Source: an uncultured Dorea sp.
GTDB taxonomy: Bacteria > Bacillota > Clostridia > Lachnospirales > Lachnospiraceae
Direction: 5' to 3'
Assembly: GCA_910577685.1 (NCBI GenBank)
Contig: CAJTOH010000040.1
Location: 1-35,260, forward strand
DNA length: 35,260 nucleotides
Numbering within the stretch: the first letter of the stretch is position 1; every line of letters begins with the position of its first letter. The notes beneath the pieces were generated by a model, which saw only the letters and a list, made by a program, of their open reading frames with translations, was not told where the DNA came from and made no database searches. Shown here in pieces: positions 1 to 8,627 of the stretch. The position numbers and the translations under genes are program-made.

Positions 1-31
1 CTGAAAACATGAGGTTTTTAAGAAAAATAGG

Positions 32-49
32 ATTGTAATACTTTACAAT
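32..49. promoter_or_regulatory. Inverted repeat upstream of the GH3 gene, candidate operator
   Basis: A perfect 7-bp inverted repeat, ATTGTAA-TACT-TTACAAT, lies 26 bp before the GH3 start codon. Its size and symmetry suit an 18-bp operator for a LacI-type or similar dimeric repressor of a glycosidase gene. The right arm contains a TACAAT that could also serve as a -10 element, but I see no good -35 at the right distance. The regulator is not in the window, so the operator role is inference. Confidence 0.4.
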
Positions 50-75
50 ACCAAAAAAATGCAGGGAGGAAAATT

Positions 76-2499
76 ATGATAAATCAGATACACAGCGGTA
101 CTATGGAGATACAGCCTTCTGAACGGGAGCAAAAGCACAGCCGGTTTGCAAGGAAAGCTGCGGCGGAGGGAATGGTTCTCTTAAAGAATGAAGGGACGCT
201 TCCGTTGGATGCGGCTTCTTCTATTGCGCTTTTCGGAGGCGGGGCGGTCCGGACAGTAAAAGGAGGAACCGGTTCGGGAGACGTAAATAACAGGGAGAAT
301 ATCTCTGTTTATCAGGGAATGAAGGAAGCGGGAGCGGCGATTACAAGCGAAAGCTGGCTTATGGAGTATGAAGCCTGTTATGAAAGTGCAAGAATGGCAT
401 GGAAGAAAAGGGTACTTGAGGCTGCGGAAAACGTAGAGAATCCCTTTGACGCATATGCTGCAAATCCATTTTCAATGCCGGAAGGAAGAAAAGTCCTGGA
501 AGAAGATTTTAAGGACGCCCAGGCGGTGGTTTATGTAATCAGCCGTATCTGTGGGGAAGGGAAGGACAGAAGAAAAGAGGAAGGAGATTATTATTTAAGC
601 AGCCATGAACGGGAAGATATTTTATTTTTGAATCGGTCAGGCATTCCAATTGTTCTTCTTTTAAACGTAGGGGCCCCGATAGAGCTGGCGGATATCCTGG
701 AAGAGGCGAAAAATATCAGGGCGGTTTTAAATATCTCCCTGCCCGGACAGGAGGGCGGAAGAGCGGCCGCCGACGTGTTGTTTGGCCGTGCAGTACCGGG
801 GGGAAAGTTGACTGCCACCTGGGCAAGGCGTTATGAAGATTATCCTTCAGCAAAAACTTTCGGCTATTTGAATGGGAATCTGGATACAGAGGAATATGTG
901 GAAGGAATTTACGTCGGATATCGGTATTTTGACACCTTTGGAAAAAGACCGCTTTTTCCCTTTGGATATGGACTTTCTTATACATCCTTTTCTATGGGAG
1001 CTGAGGAGATTAGAAGAACAGAGTGCGGAGTTGATATGGCAGTTACCGTGAAAAATACCGGGAATGTTTATTCAGGAAGGGAAGTAGTACAGGTCTATGC
1101 GTCGCTGCCACAGGCAGGAAGAGGAAAGGAACTTAAGCGATTGGTTGGCTTTGCAAAAACGAGGAATTTAAAACCTCAGGAATCCCAAAGACTTGTCATA
1201 TCAATAGAACAGTCATATCTTGCAAGTTATTCCGAAGAACAGCATGCATGGATGATGGATGCAGGAACCTATGGCATCTGGATTGGAGAACATATAGAAT
1301 CTCTGAGGCCTGGGGCGAAGCTTATTGTGCATGAGCAGACGATTATTGAACGGACAAGGGCTGTCTGCCCTCCCAATGCGGTTTTGAATGAGCTTAGTGC
1401 GGATGAAACTGTGAGAATAGAAGCGAAAGAATGGATGGAGATACCCAGTCTGGTGTTTGTACCGCAGGAAGAGAAGATGAGAAGCGTTTTACCGCCGCTG
1501 GCAGATATACAGCCGGTCACAGAACTGATACCGCTCTTATACGGGAATATTACACAGGGAGCCGGCACGCTTGGTTCATCAGGAATCCGGGTGCCGGGAT
1601 CTGCAAGGGAGACGACGGAAGCGCTGGAAGAAGAGTATGGGATTCGTTCTTTGGTTATGGCGGATGGACCGGCAGGCCTGCGCCTGCGGCAAAGCTATGA
1701 AGTAGACCGTGAAACGAATAACGTATATGGCGTCGGCGTCCTTGGGTCTTTGGAAAATGGATTTTTGGAAGAAACAAAGCATCATAAAAATGCAGATATG
1801 TATTACCAGTATTGTACTGCATTTCCGATTGGAACAGCTTTGGCTCAGTCCTGGGATACAGATCTTTTACGGGAATTTGGGGAAGTGGTTGCCGACGAAA
1901 TGGAGGAGTTTCACGTTGATCTGTGGCTGGCGCCGGGTATGAACATCCATAGGAACCCATTGTGTGGGCGGAATTTTGAATATTATTCTGAGGATCCCCT
2001 GCTATCAGGTATTATGGCGGCGTATGTCACAGAAGGGGTACAGAGCCATAAAGGATGCGGCGTGACGATTAAGCACTTCGCCTGCAATAACCAGGAGGAT
2101 AACCGAATGGGCGTAGATGTAAGAGTATCCGAGAGGGCTCTCAGAGAAATTTATTTGCGTGGATTTGAGATTGCAGTAAAGAAAGGCAGGCCTGTGGCTA
2201 TGATGTCTGCATATAATTTAGTCAACGGCACCCATATGGCAAACAGCCGGGCTCTCTGCACGGTAGCTGCCCGTGAGGAATGGGGATTTGAAGGCGTAAT
2301 CATGTCAGATTGGAATACAACGGTTCCGGAAGACGGAAGCGTAGCTTGGCAGTGCATTGCTGCAGGCAACGATATCATTATGCCGGGCAATAAGGACGAT
2401 GATGAAAATATCCGTAAGGCCTATGAAGAGGGGAAACTTTCTGAAGAAATGATTCGGCAAAGCGCAGGCCGGATATTTGAGATGATTCGGAAGCTGTAA
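76..2499 (+). CDS. Glycoside hydrolase family 3 beta-glucosidase, permuted domain order
   Basis: This 807-residue protein hydrolyses beta-linked glucosides or related sugars, retaining mechanism. The domain order is reversed compared with most GH3 enzymes. The beta-sandwich GH3_C domain comes first (about residues 23-310, including AAEGMVLLKNEGTLPL). A fibronectin-III-like domain follows (about 315-400, VKNTG...GREVVQVY). The (beta/alpha)8 GH3_N domain is last (about 490-800), with KHFACNNQE from K666 and the nucleophile motif VIMSDW at D745. This layout is known for Ruminococcus albus and Butyrivibrio BglA-type enzymes. There is no signal peptide, so it probably acts in the cytoplasm on imported oligosaccharides. 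The SD GGGAGGA lies 5-6 nt before the ATG. Substrate (gluco-, xylo- or other) cannot be told from sequence alone. Confidence 0.93.
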   Translation: MINQIHSGTMEIQPSEREQKHSRFARKAAAEGMVLLKNEGTLPLDAASSIALFGGGAVRTVKGGTGSGDVNNRENISVYQGMKEAGAAITSESWLMEYEACYESARMAWKKRVLEAAENVENPFDAYAANPFSMPEGRKVLEEDFKDAQAVVYVISRICGEGKDRRKEEGDYYLSSHEREDILFLNRSGIPIVLLLNVGAPIELADILEEAKNIRAVLNISLPGQEGGRAAADVLFGRAVPGGKLTATWARRYEDYPSAKTFGYLNGNLDTEEYVEGIYVGYRYFDTFGKRPLFPFGYGLSYTSFSMGAEEIRRTECGVDMAVTVKNTGNVYSGREVVQVYASLPQAGRGKELKRLVGFAKTRNLKPQESQRLVISIEQSYLASYSEEQHAWMMDAGTYGIWIGEHIESLRPGAKLIVHEQTIIERTRAVCPPNAVLNELSADETVRIEAKEWMEIPSLVFVPQEEKMRSVLPPLADIQPVTELIPLLYGNITQGAGTLGSSGIRVPGSARETTEALEEEYGIRSLVMADGPAGLRLRQSYEVDRETNNVYGVGVLGSLENGFLEETKHHKNADMYYQYCTAFPIGTALAQSWDTDLLREFGEVVADEMEEFHVDLWLAPGMNIHRNPLCGRNFEYYSEDPLLSGIMAAYVTEGVQSHKGCGVTIKHFACNNQEDNRMGVDVRVSERALREIYLRGFEIAVKKGRPVAMMSAYNLVNGTHMANSRALCTVAAREEWGFEGVIMSDWNTTVPEDGSVAWQCIAAGNDIIMPGNKDDDENIRKAYEEGKLSEEMIRQSAGRIFEMIRKL

Positions 2500-2568
2500 A
2501 TCTTGGATAGAATATAAGGGCGTCAGTGGAAAATGCTATATATGGCTATATCTATTTTTTTAAGTCTA

Positions 2569-2577
2569 TGGTATACT
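2569..2577 (+). promoter_or_regulatory. Extended -10 promoter for the alpha-galactosidase gene
   Basis: TG-G-TATACT is an extended -10 element 28 bp before the GH36 start codon. There is no good -35 at 17 bp upstream, as expected for extended -10 promoters. It suggests that the galactosidase gene is expressed separately from the GH3 gene. Confidence 0.5.
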
Positions 2578-2605
2578 GTTTTAATTAAAAGGTAAGGAGA
2601 TAAAA

Positions 2606-4864
2606 ATGCCAATCATATTTCACAATAAGACGAAGGAATTCCACATTTACAACGACAAAATCAGTTACATATTTAAAATCCTGGCAAACGGGCACCCGGG
2701 GCATATCTATTACGGAAAAAGGCTTGCCGACCGGGAAGGATTCGGCGGCATGATTGAGTATGCTCTGCGGGATATGGCGCCCTGCGCCTTTGAGGGGAAC
2801 AGCACATTTTCCCTTGAGCATCTGAAACAGGAATACCCGGCTTTCGGTTCCGGCGACATGCGTTTCCCGGCGTTTGAATTGGAACGGGCGGACGGAAGCC
2901 GTGCGGTGGATTTCAAGTATCAAAAGCATGAGATTTACCGAGGAAAGAAGAAACTTCCCGGGCTTCCGGCGGTATACGTGGAAGATGAAAATGAGGCGGA
3001 AACCCTTGAGGTCACTTTGGAAGATGCGCAGTTAGGGGCAAGAATCGTGCTGTCTTACACCATATTCGAGGCGTTCCCGGTTATTGCAAGGAATACCTGC
3101 TTTTACTGCGGCGGAGAATGCATCACGCTCCTGAATGCAATGAGCGGTTCCCTGGATTTGCCGGACAAGGATTATGAGATGGTGGAACTGGCAGGCGCAT
3201 GGTCGCGGGAGCGGCATGTGAACATAAGGCCTCTGGGCTATGGAATCCAGAGCATCTACAGCCTCCGGGGATGCAGCAGCCATCAGTTCAACCCCTTTCT
3301 TGCGCTCAAGCGGAAGAATACGGACGAACATTCCGGAGAGGTAATCGCAGCCAGCCTTGTATACAGCGGAGACTTTCTTGCCCAGGTTGAGGTAGATAAT
3401 TACGACGTGACACGCCTCATCATGGGAATCCATCCAAATGAGTTTTGCTGGGAGTTAAACCCGGGAGAGCATTTCCAGACTCCGGAGATGATTCTGGCGT
3501 ACTCGGAAAAGGGGCTGAACGGCATGAGCCAGACATTCCATCAATTGTACCGCACAAGGCTTGCGCGGGGCAAATGGCGCGACAAGGCGCGCCCAATCCT
3601 GATTAACAACTGGGAAGCGACGTACTTTGATTTCAATGAAGATAAAATTCTTGCCCTTGCCCAAAAAGCCGCAGATATCGGCGTAGAGCTGTTCGTGCTG
3701 GACGACGGCTGGTTCGGGAAACGCAACGACGCCACGTCTTCCCTGGGGGACTGGCAGGTCAATACGGAGAAGCTGCCGCAAGGCATGAAACGCCTGTCGG
3801 AGAAGATAAATGAAATGGGGATGGGATTCGGCCTGTGGATTGAGCCGGAGATGGTCAATAAGGACAGCAGCCTTTTTAGGGGACACCCGGACTGGGTGCT
3901 TGCAGACAGCCGCAGGAATTACTGCCACAGCAGAAACCAGTATGTGCTGGATTTTTCGAAACCGGAAGTAGTGGACCATATCCACGGGCAGCTTCGGAAA
4001 GTCTTGGGAGAAGCGAATATTTCCTATGTGAAGTGGGATATGAACCGTTCGTTTTCGGAAGTATTTTCCAATGGGATGAACCGGAGTTGGCAGGGGAAGG
4101 TACGCCATAAGTATATTCTGGGAGTCTATGGCCTGTATGAGCGGCTGATACAGGAATTCCCGGATATTCTGTTTGAGTCCTGCGCAAGCGGCGGGGCGCG
4201 GTTCGACCCGGGGATACTCCATTATGCGCCTCAGGGGTGGACGTCCGATGACACGGACGCCATAGAACGGATTAAGATACAGTACGGCACGTCCTACGTC
4301 TATCCTCTGAGCTGTATGGGCAGCCATGTAAGCGCGTCGCCCAATCATCAGTTGTTCCGGTATACGCCCCTTGAGACGAGGGCAAACGTGGCGTATTTTG
4401 GGACGTTTGGCTATGAGCTGGACTTGACGGCGCTGCCCGGGCAGGAGCTTTTGGAGATGAAGCGGCAGATTTCGTTTATGAAGGACGTACGGGAGTTGAT
4501 CCGGCAGGGCGTGTTCTATCGGCTTAAGAATCCGTTTGAGAATAATTCGTCGGCGTGGATGGTGGTGTCCGAGGACCGGACGGAGGCGCTGGCGGCGTAT
4601 TTCCGTGTGTTGCAGCCTGCCCAGGCAGGGTTCGAGCGGATACGGCTGGCAGGGCTCTGTGCGGATTGGGAGTATTCCGTTCAGGAGCAATGCCCAGGCG
4701 GGACGTCAAAGCCGCTGAGCCGGGAGATAAACGTCTGCTTCGGGGATGAGCTGATGTATGCCGGGCTTTCCGTTTCGGATGCGGCGTCCGGGCTTTACGG
4801 CGTGGCAAGAGAAAAGCAGGGCGACTATCTGTCAAGGCTTTTCCGGCTGAAAAAAATTCATTAA
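2606..4864 (+). CDS. GH36 alpha-galactosidase
   Basis: A 752-residue retaining alpha-galactosidase that removes terminal alpha-1,6-galactose from melibiose, raffinose-type sugars and galactomannan oligosaccharides. The length and domain order are those of the large GH36 enzymes (N-terminal beta-supersandwich, central TIM barrel, C-terminal beta-sandwich). Visible motifs are LDDGWFG and LWIEPEMVN in the barrel. KWDMNR carries the nucleophile at D478 and SDDTDA carries the acid/base at D548, the same residue numbers as in Geobacillus AgaA/AgaB. ESCASGGARFD precedes the acid/base. There is no signal peptide, so it is intracellular. The SD AAGGAG lies 6-7 nt before the ATG. The next gene follows 12 nt downstream, so they may be cotranscribed. 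Confidence 0.95.
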   Translation: MPIIFHNKTKEFHIYNDKISYIFKILANGHPGHIYYGKRLADREGFGGMIEYALRDMAPCAFEGNSTFSLEHLKQEYPAFGSGDMRFPAFELERADGSRAVDFKYQKHEIYRGKKKLPGLPAVYVEDENEAETLEVTLEDAQLGARIVLSYTIFEAFPVIARNTCFYCGGECITLLNAMSGSLDLPDKDYEMVELAGAWSRERHVNIRPLGYGIQSIYSLRGCSSHQFNPFLALKRKNTDEHSGEVIAASLVYSGDFLAQVEVDNYDVTRLIMGIHPNEFCWELNPGEHFQTPEMILAYSEKGLNGMSQTFHQLYRTRLARGKWRDKARPILINNWEATYFDFNEDKILALAQKAADIGVELFVLDDGWFGKRNDATSSLGDWQVNTEKLPQGMKRLSEKINEMGMGFGLWIEPEMVNKDSSLFRGHPDWVLADSRRNYCHSRNQYVLDFSKPEVVDHIHGQLRKVLGEANISYVKWDMNRSFSEVFSNGMNRSWQGKVRHKYILGVYGLYERLIQEFPDILFESCASGGARFDPGILHYAPQGWTSDDTDAIERIKIQYGTSYVYPLSCMGSHVSASPNHQLFRYTPLETRANVAYFGTFGYELDLTALPGQELLEMKRQISFMKDVRELIRQGVFYRLKNPFENNSSAWMVVSEDRTEALAAYFRVLQPAQAGFERIRLAGLCADWEYSVQEQCPGGTSKPLSREINVCFGDELMYAGLSVSDAASGLYGVAREKQGDYLSRLFRLKKIH

Positions 4865-4894
4865 AATAGAATATCTATGGAAAAGAGACAAGCA

Positions 4895-5740
4895 ATGAAA
4901 AAATTATTAGTTACAGGTGCGTCCGGTTTTCTCGGAAGGAGAATTGCGGAATTTTACGGCGGAAACTACGAGGTCTATGCACCGGGGCATGGGGAAATGG
5001 ATATTACCGACAGGGAAAGAGTTTTTTCGGTATTCCATGATTTTAAGCCGCATTTTGTCATACACTGCGCGGCAATCTCCGATGTGGGAGCGTGTGAAAA
5101 AGAGCCGGAGAGGTCTTGGAAGATGAATGTGGACGGAAGCCGGAACATCGCTTCGGCATCTGCAGAACATCACTCGAAATGCCTGATGTGCAGCTCTGAC
5201 CAGATTTATGTTGGGAGTCGGATACCAGGACCCCACAGCGAAGATGAGAGGGCGGTTCCGCTCAATGTCTATGGGAGGCAGAAGAAGAAAGCGGAGGAAG
5301 AGTGCCTGGCTGAAAATCCTGAATGTGTGATGCTGCGGCTGTCATGGATGTATGACATGAATACGAAAAGCAGATATGAACATGGAGATTTCTTCCGGAC
5401 GCTGGCTTTGGGGCTTCGGGCAAAAGAAGTATTACGTTATCCGGTACATGACGTGCGGGGGATTACGGATGTGAATGAAGTCGTACGTAATCTGGAGAAG
5501 GCATGGGATTTAGAGGGCGGGATTTATAATTTCGGCTCACAAAACGACAGGAATACCTATGAGACGGTTTATGCCATGTTTACCGGGCTTGGATGGGATG
5601 TGGGGCAGATTCGGAGGAACGAGGAGGCTTTTGCGACGGCTCCCAGGGATATCAGTATGAACGTTGAGAAGATCAGGAAAAACGGGATTGAATTTTCCTC
5701 CACATTGGACGGGTTAATCAGAAATGGGCGGCGCATATAA
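4895..5740 (+). CDS. RmlD-like NAD(P)-dependent sugar-nucleotide reductase/epimerase (extended SDR)
   Basis: This is an extended short-chain dehydrogenase with a Rossmann fold. MKKLLVTGASGFLG opens the protein (GxSGFLG dinucleotide-binding motif). CAAISDVGACEKEPE...NVDGSRN and SSDQIYVG are typical of the RmlD (dTDP-4-dehydrorhamnose reductase) branch, and the catalytic YxxxK pair appears as YGRQK. The length is 281 residues from the start chosen here. An in-frame ATG six codons earlier (4877) is possible, but it has no clear SD and would put extra residues before the first beta strand. The rest of a rhamnose pathway is absent, so the substrate is unknown. The close position behind the alpha-galactosidase gene suggests a link with sugar metabolism. 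Confidence 0.75.
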   Translation: MKKLLVTGASGFLGRRIAEFYGGNYEVYAPGHGEMDITDRERVFSVFHDFKPHFVIHCAAISDVGACEKEPERSWKMNVDGSRNIASASAEHHSKCLMCSSDQIYVGSRIPGPHSEDERAVPLNVYGRQKKKAEEECLAENPECVMLRLSWMYDMNTKSRYEHGDFFRTLALGLRAKEVLRYPVHDVRGITDVNEVVRNLEKAWDLEGGIYNFGSQNDRNTYETVYAMFTGLGWDVGQIRRNEEAFATAPRDISMNVEKIRKNGIEFSSTLDGLIRNGRRI

Positions 5741-5801
5741 GGCTGCGTTCCCGGAGACAAAAGAAGGCAAGTAATGTCGGGACACAGGAAAGGATTCAGG
5801 C

Positions 5802-5807
5802 TATACT
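5802..5807 (+). promoter_or_regulatory. Candidate -10 element for the AraC/GyrI-like gene
   Basis: TATACT is 27 bp before the ATG at 5835. A partial -35 (GGGACA) lies 17 bp upstream. The match is modest. Confidence 0.35.
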
Positions 5808-5834
5808 TTAACTGCAGCGGGAGGGGTGGTTGTC

Positions 5835-6692
5835 ATGGAATGGGCAGAGGCAATAGGGGAAGCGGTCAACTACATCGAGAGCCATATTATGGAAGAGCTG
5901 ACTATGTATGAAGTGGCGGCCCACGTCAATATTTCGCCGTTCTATTTTCAGAAAGGGTTTCGTATCTTATGTGGATATACGATAGCGGAATATGTGAGAA
6001 AACGGAGAATGGCGCTTGCCGGGGAAGAACTGATTACCAGTGATATAACGGTTATGGAGCTTGCCATGAAGTATGGCTATGATTCCCCGGACAGTTTTAC
6101 CAAAGCATTTTCCCGGTTCCATGGGAATACGCCTCTGACAGTGCGTAAGGACAAGACGATGATTAGAACTTTCGCACCGCTGAAACTAACAATTTCATTG
6201 AAAGGTGGTAATGTTATGGATTACAGAATCGTGAAAAAAGAAGCATTCTCAGTTTTATGCACGTCAAAGGAGTTTACCTATGAGAATGCAAAACAGGAAA
6301 TACCGTTGTACTGGCAGGAGCATTATTCTTCGGGGAAGGGCGAATATGTCTGCGGAATGTTCGGCATCAATATCGACCCCCAAATGGGGAATGAAAGGTT
6401 TGAATATTTGATTGCCGATATTTATAATCCGTCCGTAGATATTCCGAAAGGGTTTGAGGTAAAGGGAATCCCGGCATTCACATGGGCTGTTTTTCCCTGT
6501 AAAGGAGCCATGCCCGATGCCCTGCAGGATGTAAATAAAAAGATATTCTCGGAATGGCTTCCGGCGCTGCAGGATTATGAATTTGTGGCGGGATACTGCG
6601 TTGAAATGTATGATGCGCCAGACAAGTACCCGAATGGGACAAACGACGAAAATTATTATACGGAGATATGGATTCCGGTCAGGAAGAAATAA
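5835..6692 (+). CDS. AraC-type HTH regulator with GyrI-like effector-binding domain
   Basis: A 285-residue transcription regulator. Residues 1-105 form the double helix-turn-helix of the AraC/XylS family (LTMYEVAAHVNISPFYFQKGF, then VMELAMKYGYDSPDSFTKAFSRFHG). Residues from about 128 onward form a GyrI-like/SOUL-type small-molecule-binding domain (MDYRIVKKEAFSVL...YTEIWIPVRKK). Proteins of this build often respond to hydrophobic drugs or act as SAM-independent sensors; the ligand here is unknown. I chose ATG 5835 because GGGAGGGG (5818-5825) sits 9 nt upstream. A GTG three codons earlier would overlap that SD. A second SD-like AAAGGTGG (6201-6208) precedes an in-frame ATG at 6216, exactly at the start of the effector domain. 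Confidence 0.85.
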   Translation: MEWAEAIGEAVNYIESHIMEELTMYEVAAHVNISPFYFQKGFRILCGYTIAEYVRKRRMALAGEELITSDITVMELAMKYGYDSPDSFTKAFSRFHGNTPLTVRKDKTMIRTFAPLKLTISLKGGNVMDYRIVKKEAFSVLCTSKEFTYENAKQEIPLYWQEHYSSGKGEYVCGMFGINIDPQMGNERFEYLIADIYNPSVDIPKGFEVKGIPAFTWAVFPCKGAMPDALQDVNKKIFSEWLPALQDYEFVAGYCVEMYDAPDKYPNGTNDENYYTEIWIPVRKK

Positions 6693-6752
6693 TTATTTGG
6701 CGGCGGCGCTTGCCTGCTGAAAAGAGATTTTTATACGAATAGAGTGGAAATA

Positions 6753-6806
6753 ATGGGGCTGCCGCATTAAGCAAAAAATTGTTTTACTTATTGCAATAGC
6801 CCCATT
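6753..6806. terminator. Hairpin between convergent genes, probable terminator
   Basis: AATGGGGCT (6753-6761) pairs perfectly with AGCCCCATT (6798-6806), and TAAGCAAAA pairs internally with TTTTACTTA apart from one mismatch. It lies between the convergent AraC/GyrI and ABC genes. Neither side has a long T run, so termination efficiency is uncertain. Confidence 0.5.
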
Positions 6807-6815
6807 TCTGCGGTT

Positions 6816-8627
6816 TTACGCCGTATAGTATTGTGCCTGTGCGTTCCATAATTCATGGTACTTGCCGTTTGCATCAGCCAGAAGTTCTTCATGCGAACCG
6901 TGCTGAACAAGACGGCCGTTATCAAATACCGCAATCTCATTACAGAAACGGCATGAAGCCAGACGGTGCGAAATATATACTGTCGTTTTATCTCCCGAAA
7001 TTGCATTGAAATTGGAGTAAACCTCATATTCGGAGAGCGGATCAAGCGCAGCCGTAGGCTCGTCTAAAAGAATAAACGGCGAATCTTTATAGAGCGCACG
7101 TGCAAGAGCAATTTTCTGTGCTTCTCCACCGGAAATCTCTATGCCGGATTGGTCGTAACCCTTGTACAGATAAGTATGAACGCCCTCCGGCATTTCAAGA
7201 AGCCTATCGCCGAAATTTGCCTTCCGTAAACATTCACGCACCTTGTTTTCATCAAAATTCCTGCTTGATGCGACAACTTCCCCGAGTTTAAAGGAGAACA
7301 AGCTGAAATCCTGAAATACGACGGAAAATACAGACATATATTCGTCGTAATCGTATTTTTGAATGTTTACACCGTTCAGCAGGATTTCTCCTTCTGCCGG
7401 ATCATAAAGCCGGCACAGCAATTTGATGAAAGTAGTCTTTCCGGAACCATTCATTCCCACGATTGCCAGTTTTTCACCTATCTTGAATTTGAGATTTATA
7501 TTTCTCAATGCGTACGCTTCTGTATTAGGATATTTGAAGCTGACATTTCGAAACTCAACATAGTATTCATTATCATCACGCTTTTCGACCGTTAAGGAAC
7601 CTTGATACATATTGTTCGGAATGTCGAAGTAAGAGAAGTAGCGTTTAAGGTAATGGTTGTTATACAGGGCTTGCTGGGTCGTTGTGACGATATTGATCAT
7701 GTTTTCAACAAGCAGCATGATACAGGTTACATATTTTGCAATCGAACCAATTGTAATACCGCCTTGCAGAGCGGCATAGATCAGGACAGCGTAGATACCA
7801 AATTTTAATACGGTATTGAGAATCGATGCGGGAAGCGTCCACGCTGCTTTTTTATATGAATTTTTCAGCTCGCGCTCGTAATAGTCTCTCTCAAGCGTTA
7901 CATAAGAATCACCGAGAAAATCCCCCATATTGTAAAGACGAATATCTTTTCCCGATTCATAATGTTCGATATAGTTGAGAAAATGTTCTGATATAATATT
8001 CATATCAACAGACGACGCGTTAAAATCCTGTTCCAATTTATTTGTTCTTTTTATAGCATACATCCGGATTAACAGCGTTATAACCAAACCGGCCGCAATA
8101 GAGAGCTTAAATACGATTGGTATGGAAGAAATCATAAAAAAAGATACCGTAAGCGCTGCGGAAGCAAAAATTTTAGTGATCTGCTCTGTGAATCGCTCAA
8201 TGTTATGATATAGGAAGAACAGATTAAAACCCGTTTGGCTTTCACGCCTAATACGATAGCGTAATTTTGTAACCGCCGGATCCTCAATCGATTCATATGC
8301 CATCTGCATGGCTTTTTCTGAATAAGACCAATCTTCATTTCTCCACATTGCAGTGTATGCAGCATTTTTTTCGGAAGAAATATAAGCGTTCAGAAGATTG
8401 ACCGCAAATACAATGCCTACCGTCAGCGCCACATAAAGAATAATCGTTTCCGCGGAAGCTTTGGCGGCCAGCGAGTCAATAACTTTAGCGGAGAAATAAA
8501 TCGGCACATAGCCAATGACAGACGAAAGAACTGCGTTTACAATCAACAGTACCGTGTATTTCCTGTTTATCGAGAAGGTAAACTTAGCCGCCCGTCTGAA
8601 AATCCGAAAATGATTTCTTAGTTTCAT
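6816..8627 (-). CDS. ABC exporter, fused membrane and ATPase domains (second of a pair)
   Basis: A 603-residue half-transporter. The N-terminal half (about 1-330) carries several membrane segments in the type IV exporter pattern, and the C-terminal half is the ATPase. Walker A is GMNGSGKTT (about 391-399), the signature is ISGGEAQ, Walker B with the catalytic Glu is FILLDEPTAALD, and the switch His is in YISHRLAS. All ATPase motifs look intact. The start ATG overlaps the stop of the upstream ABC gene (ATGA, 4 bp) and has a GGAGG SD, so the two are translationally coupled and probably form a heterodimer. The upstream two-component genes suggest export of, or resistance to, a peptide or drug; the cargo is unknown. 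The region is visibly more AT-rich than the flanking housekeeping genes. Confidence 0.9.
   Translation of the reverse strand: MKLRNHFRIFRRAAKFTFSINRKYTVLLIVNAVLSSVIGYVPIYFSAKVIDSLAAKASAETIILYVALTVGIVFAVNLLNAYISSEKNAAYTAMWRNEDWSYSEKAMQMAYESIEDPAVTKLRYRIRRESQTGFNLFFLYHNIERFTEQITKIFASAALTVSFFMISSIPIVFKLSIAAGLVITLLIRMYAIKRTNKLEQDFNASSVDMNIISEHFLNYIEHYESGKDIRLYNMGDFLGDSYVTLERDYYERELKNSYKKAAWTLPASILNTVLKFGIYAVLIYAALQGGITIGSIAKYVTCIMLLVENMINIVTTTQQALYNNHYLKRYFSYFDIPNNMYQGSLTVEKRDDNEYYVEFRNVSFKYPNTEAYALRNINLKFKIGEKLAIVGMNGSGKTTFIKLLCRLYDPAEGEILLNGVNIQKYDYDEYMSVFSVVFQDFSLFSFKLGEVVASSRNFDENKVRECLRKANFGDRLLEMPEGVHTYLYKGYDQSGIEISGGEAQKIALARALYKDSPFILLDEPTAALDPLSEYEVYSNFNAISGDKTTVYISHRLASCRFCNEIAVFDNGRLVQHGSHEELLADANGKYHELWNAQAQYYTA

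Noticed and set aside
3455..4690. 411-codon open frame on the minus strand
   Set aside because: It is antisense to the GH36 gene over its catalytic motifs, has no SD or family features, and follows from the codon bias of the real gene.
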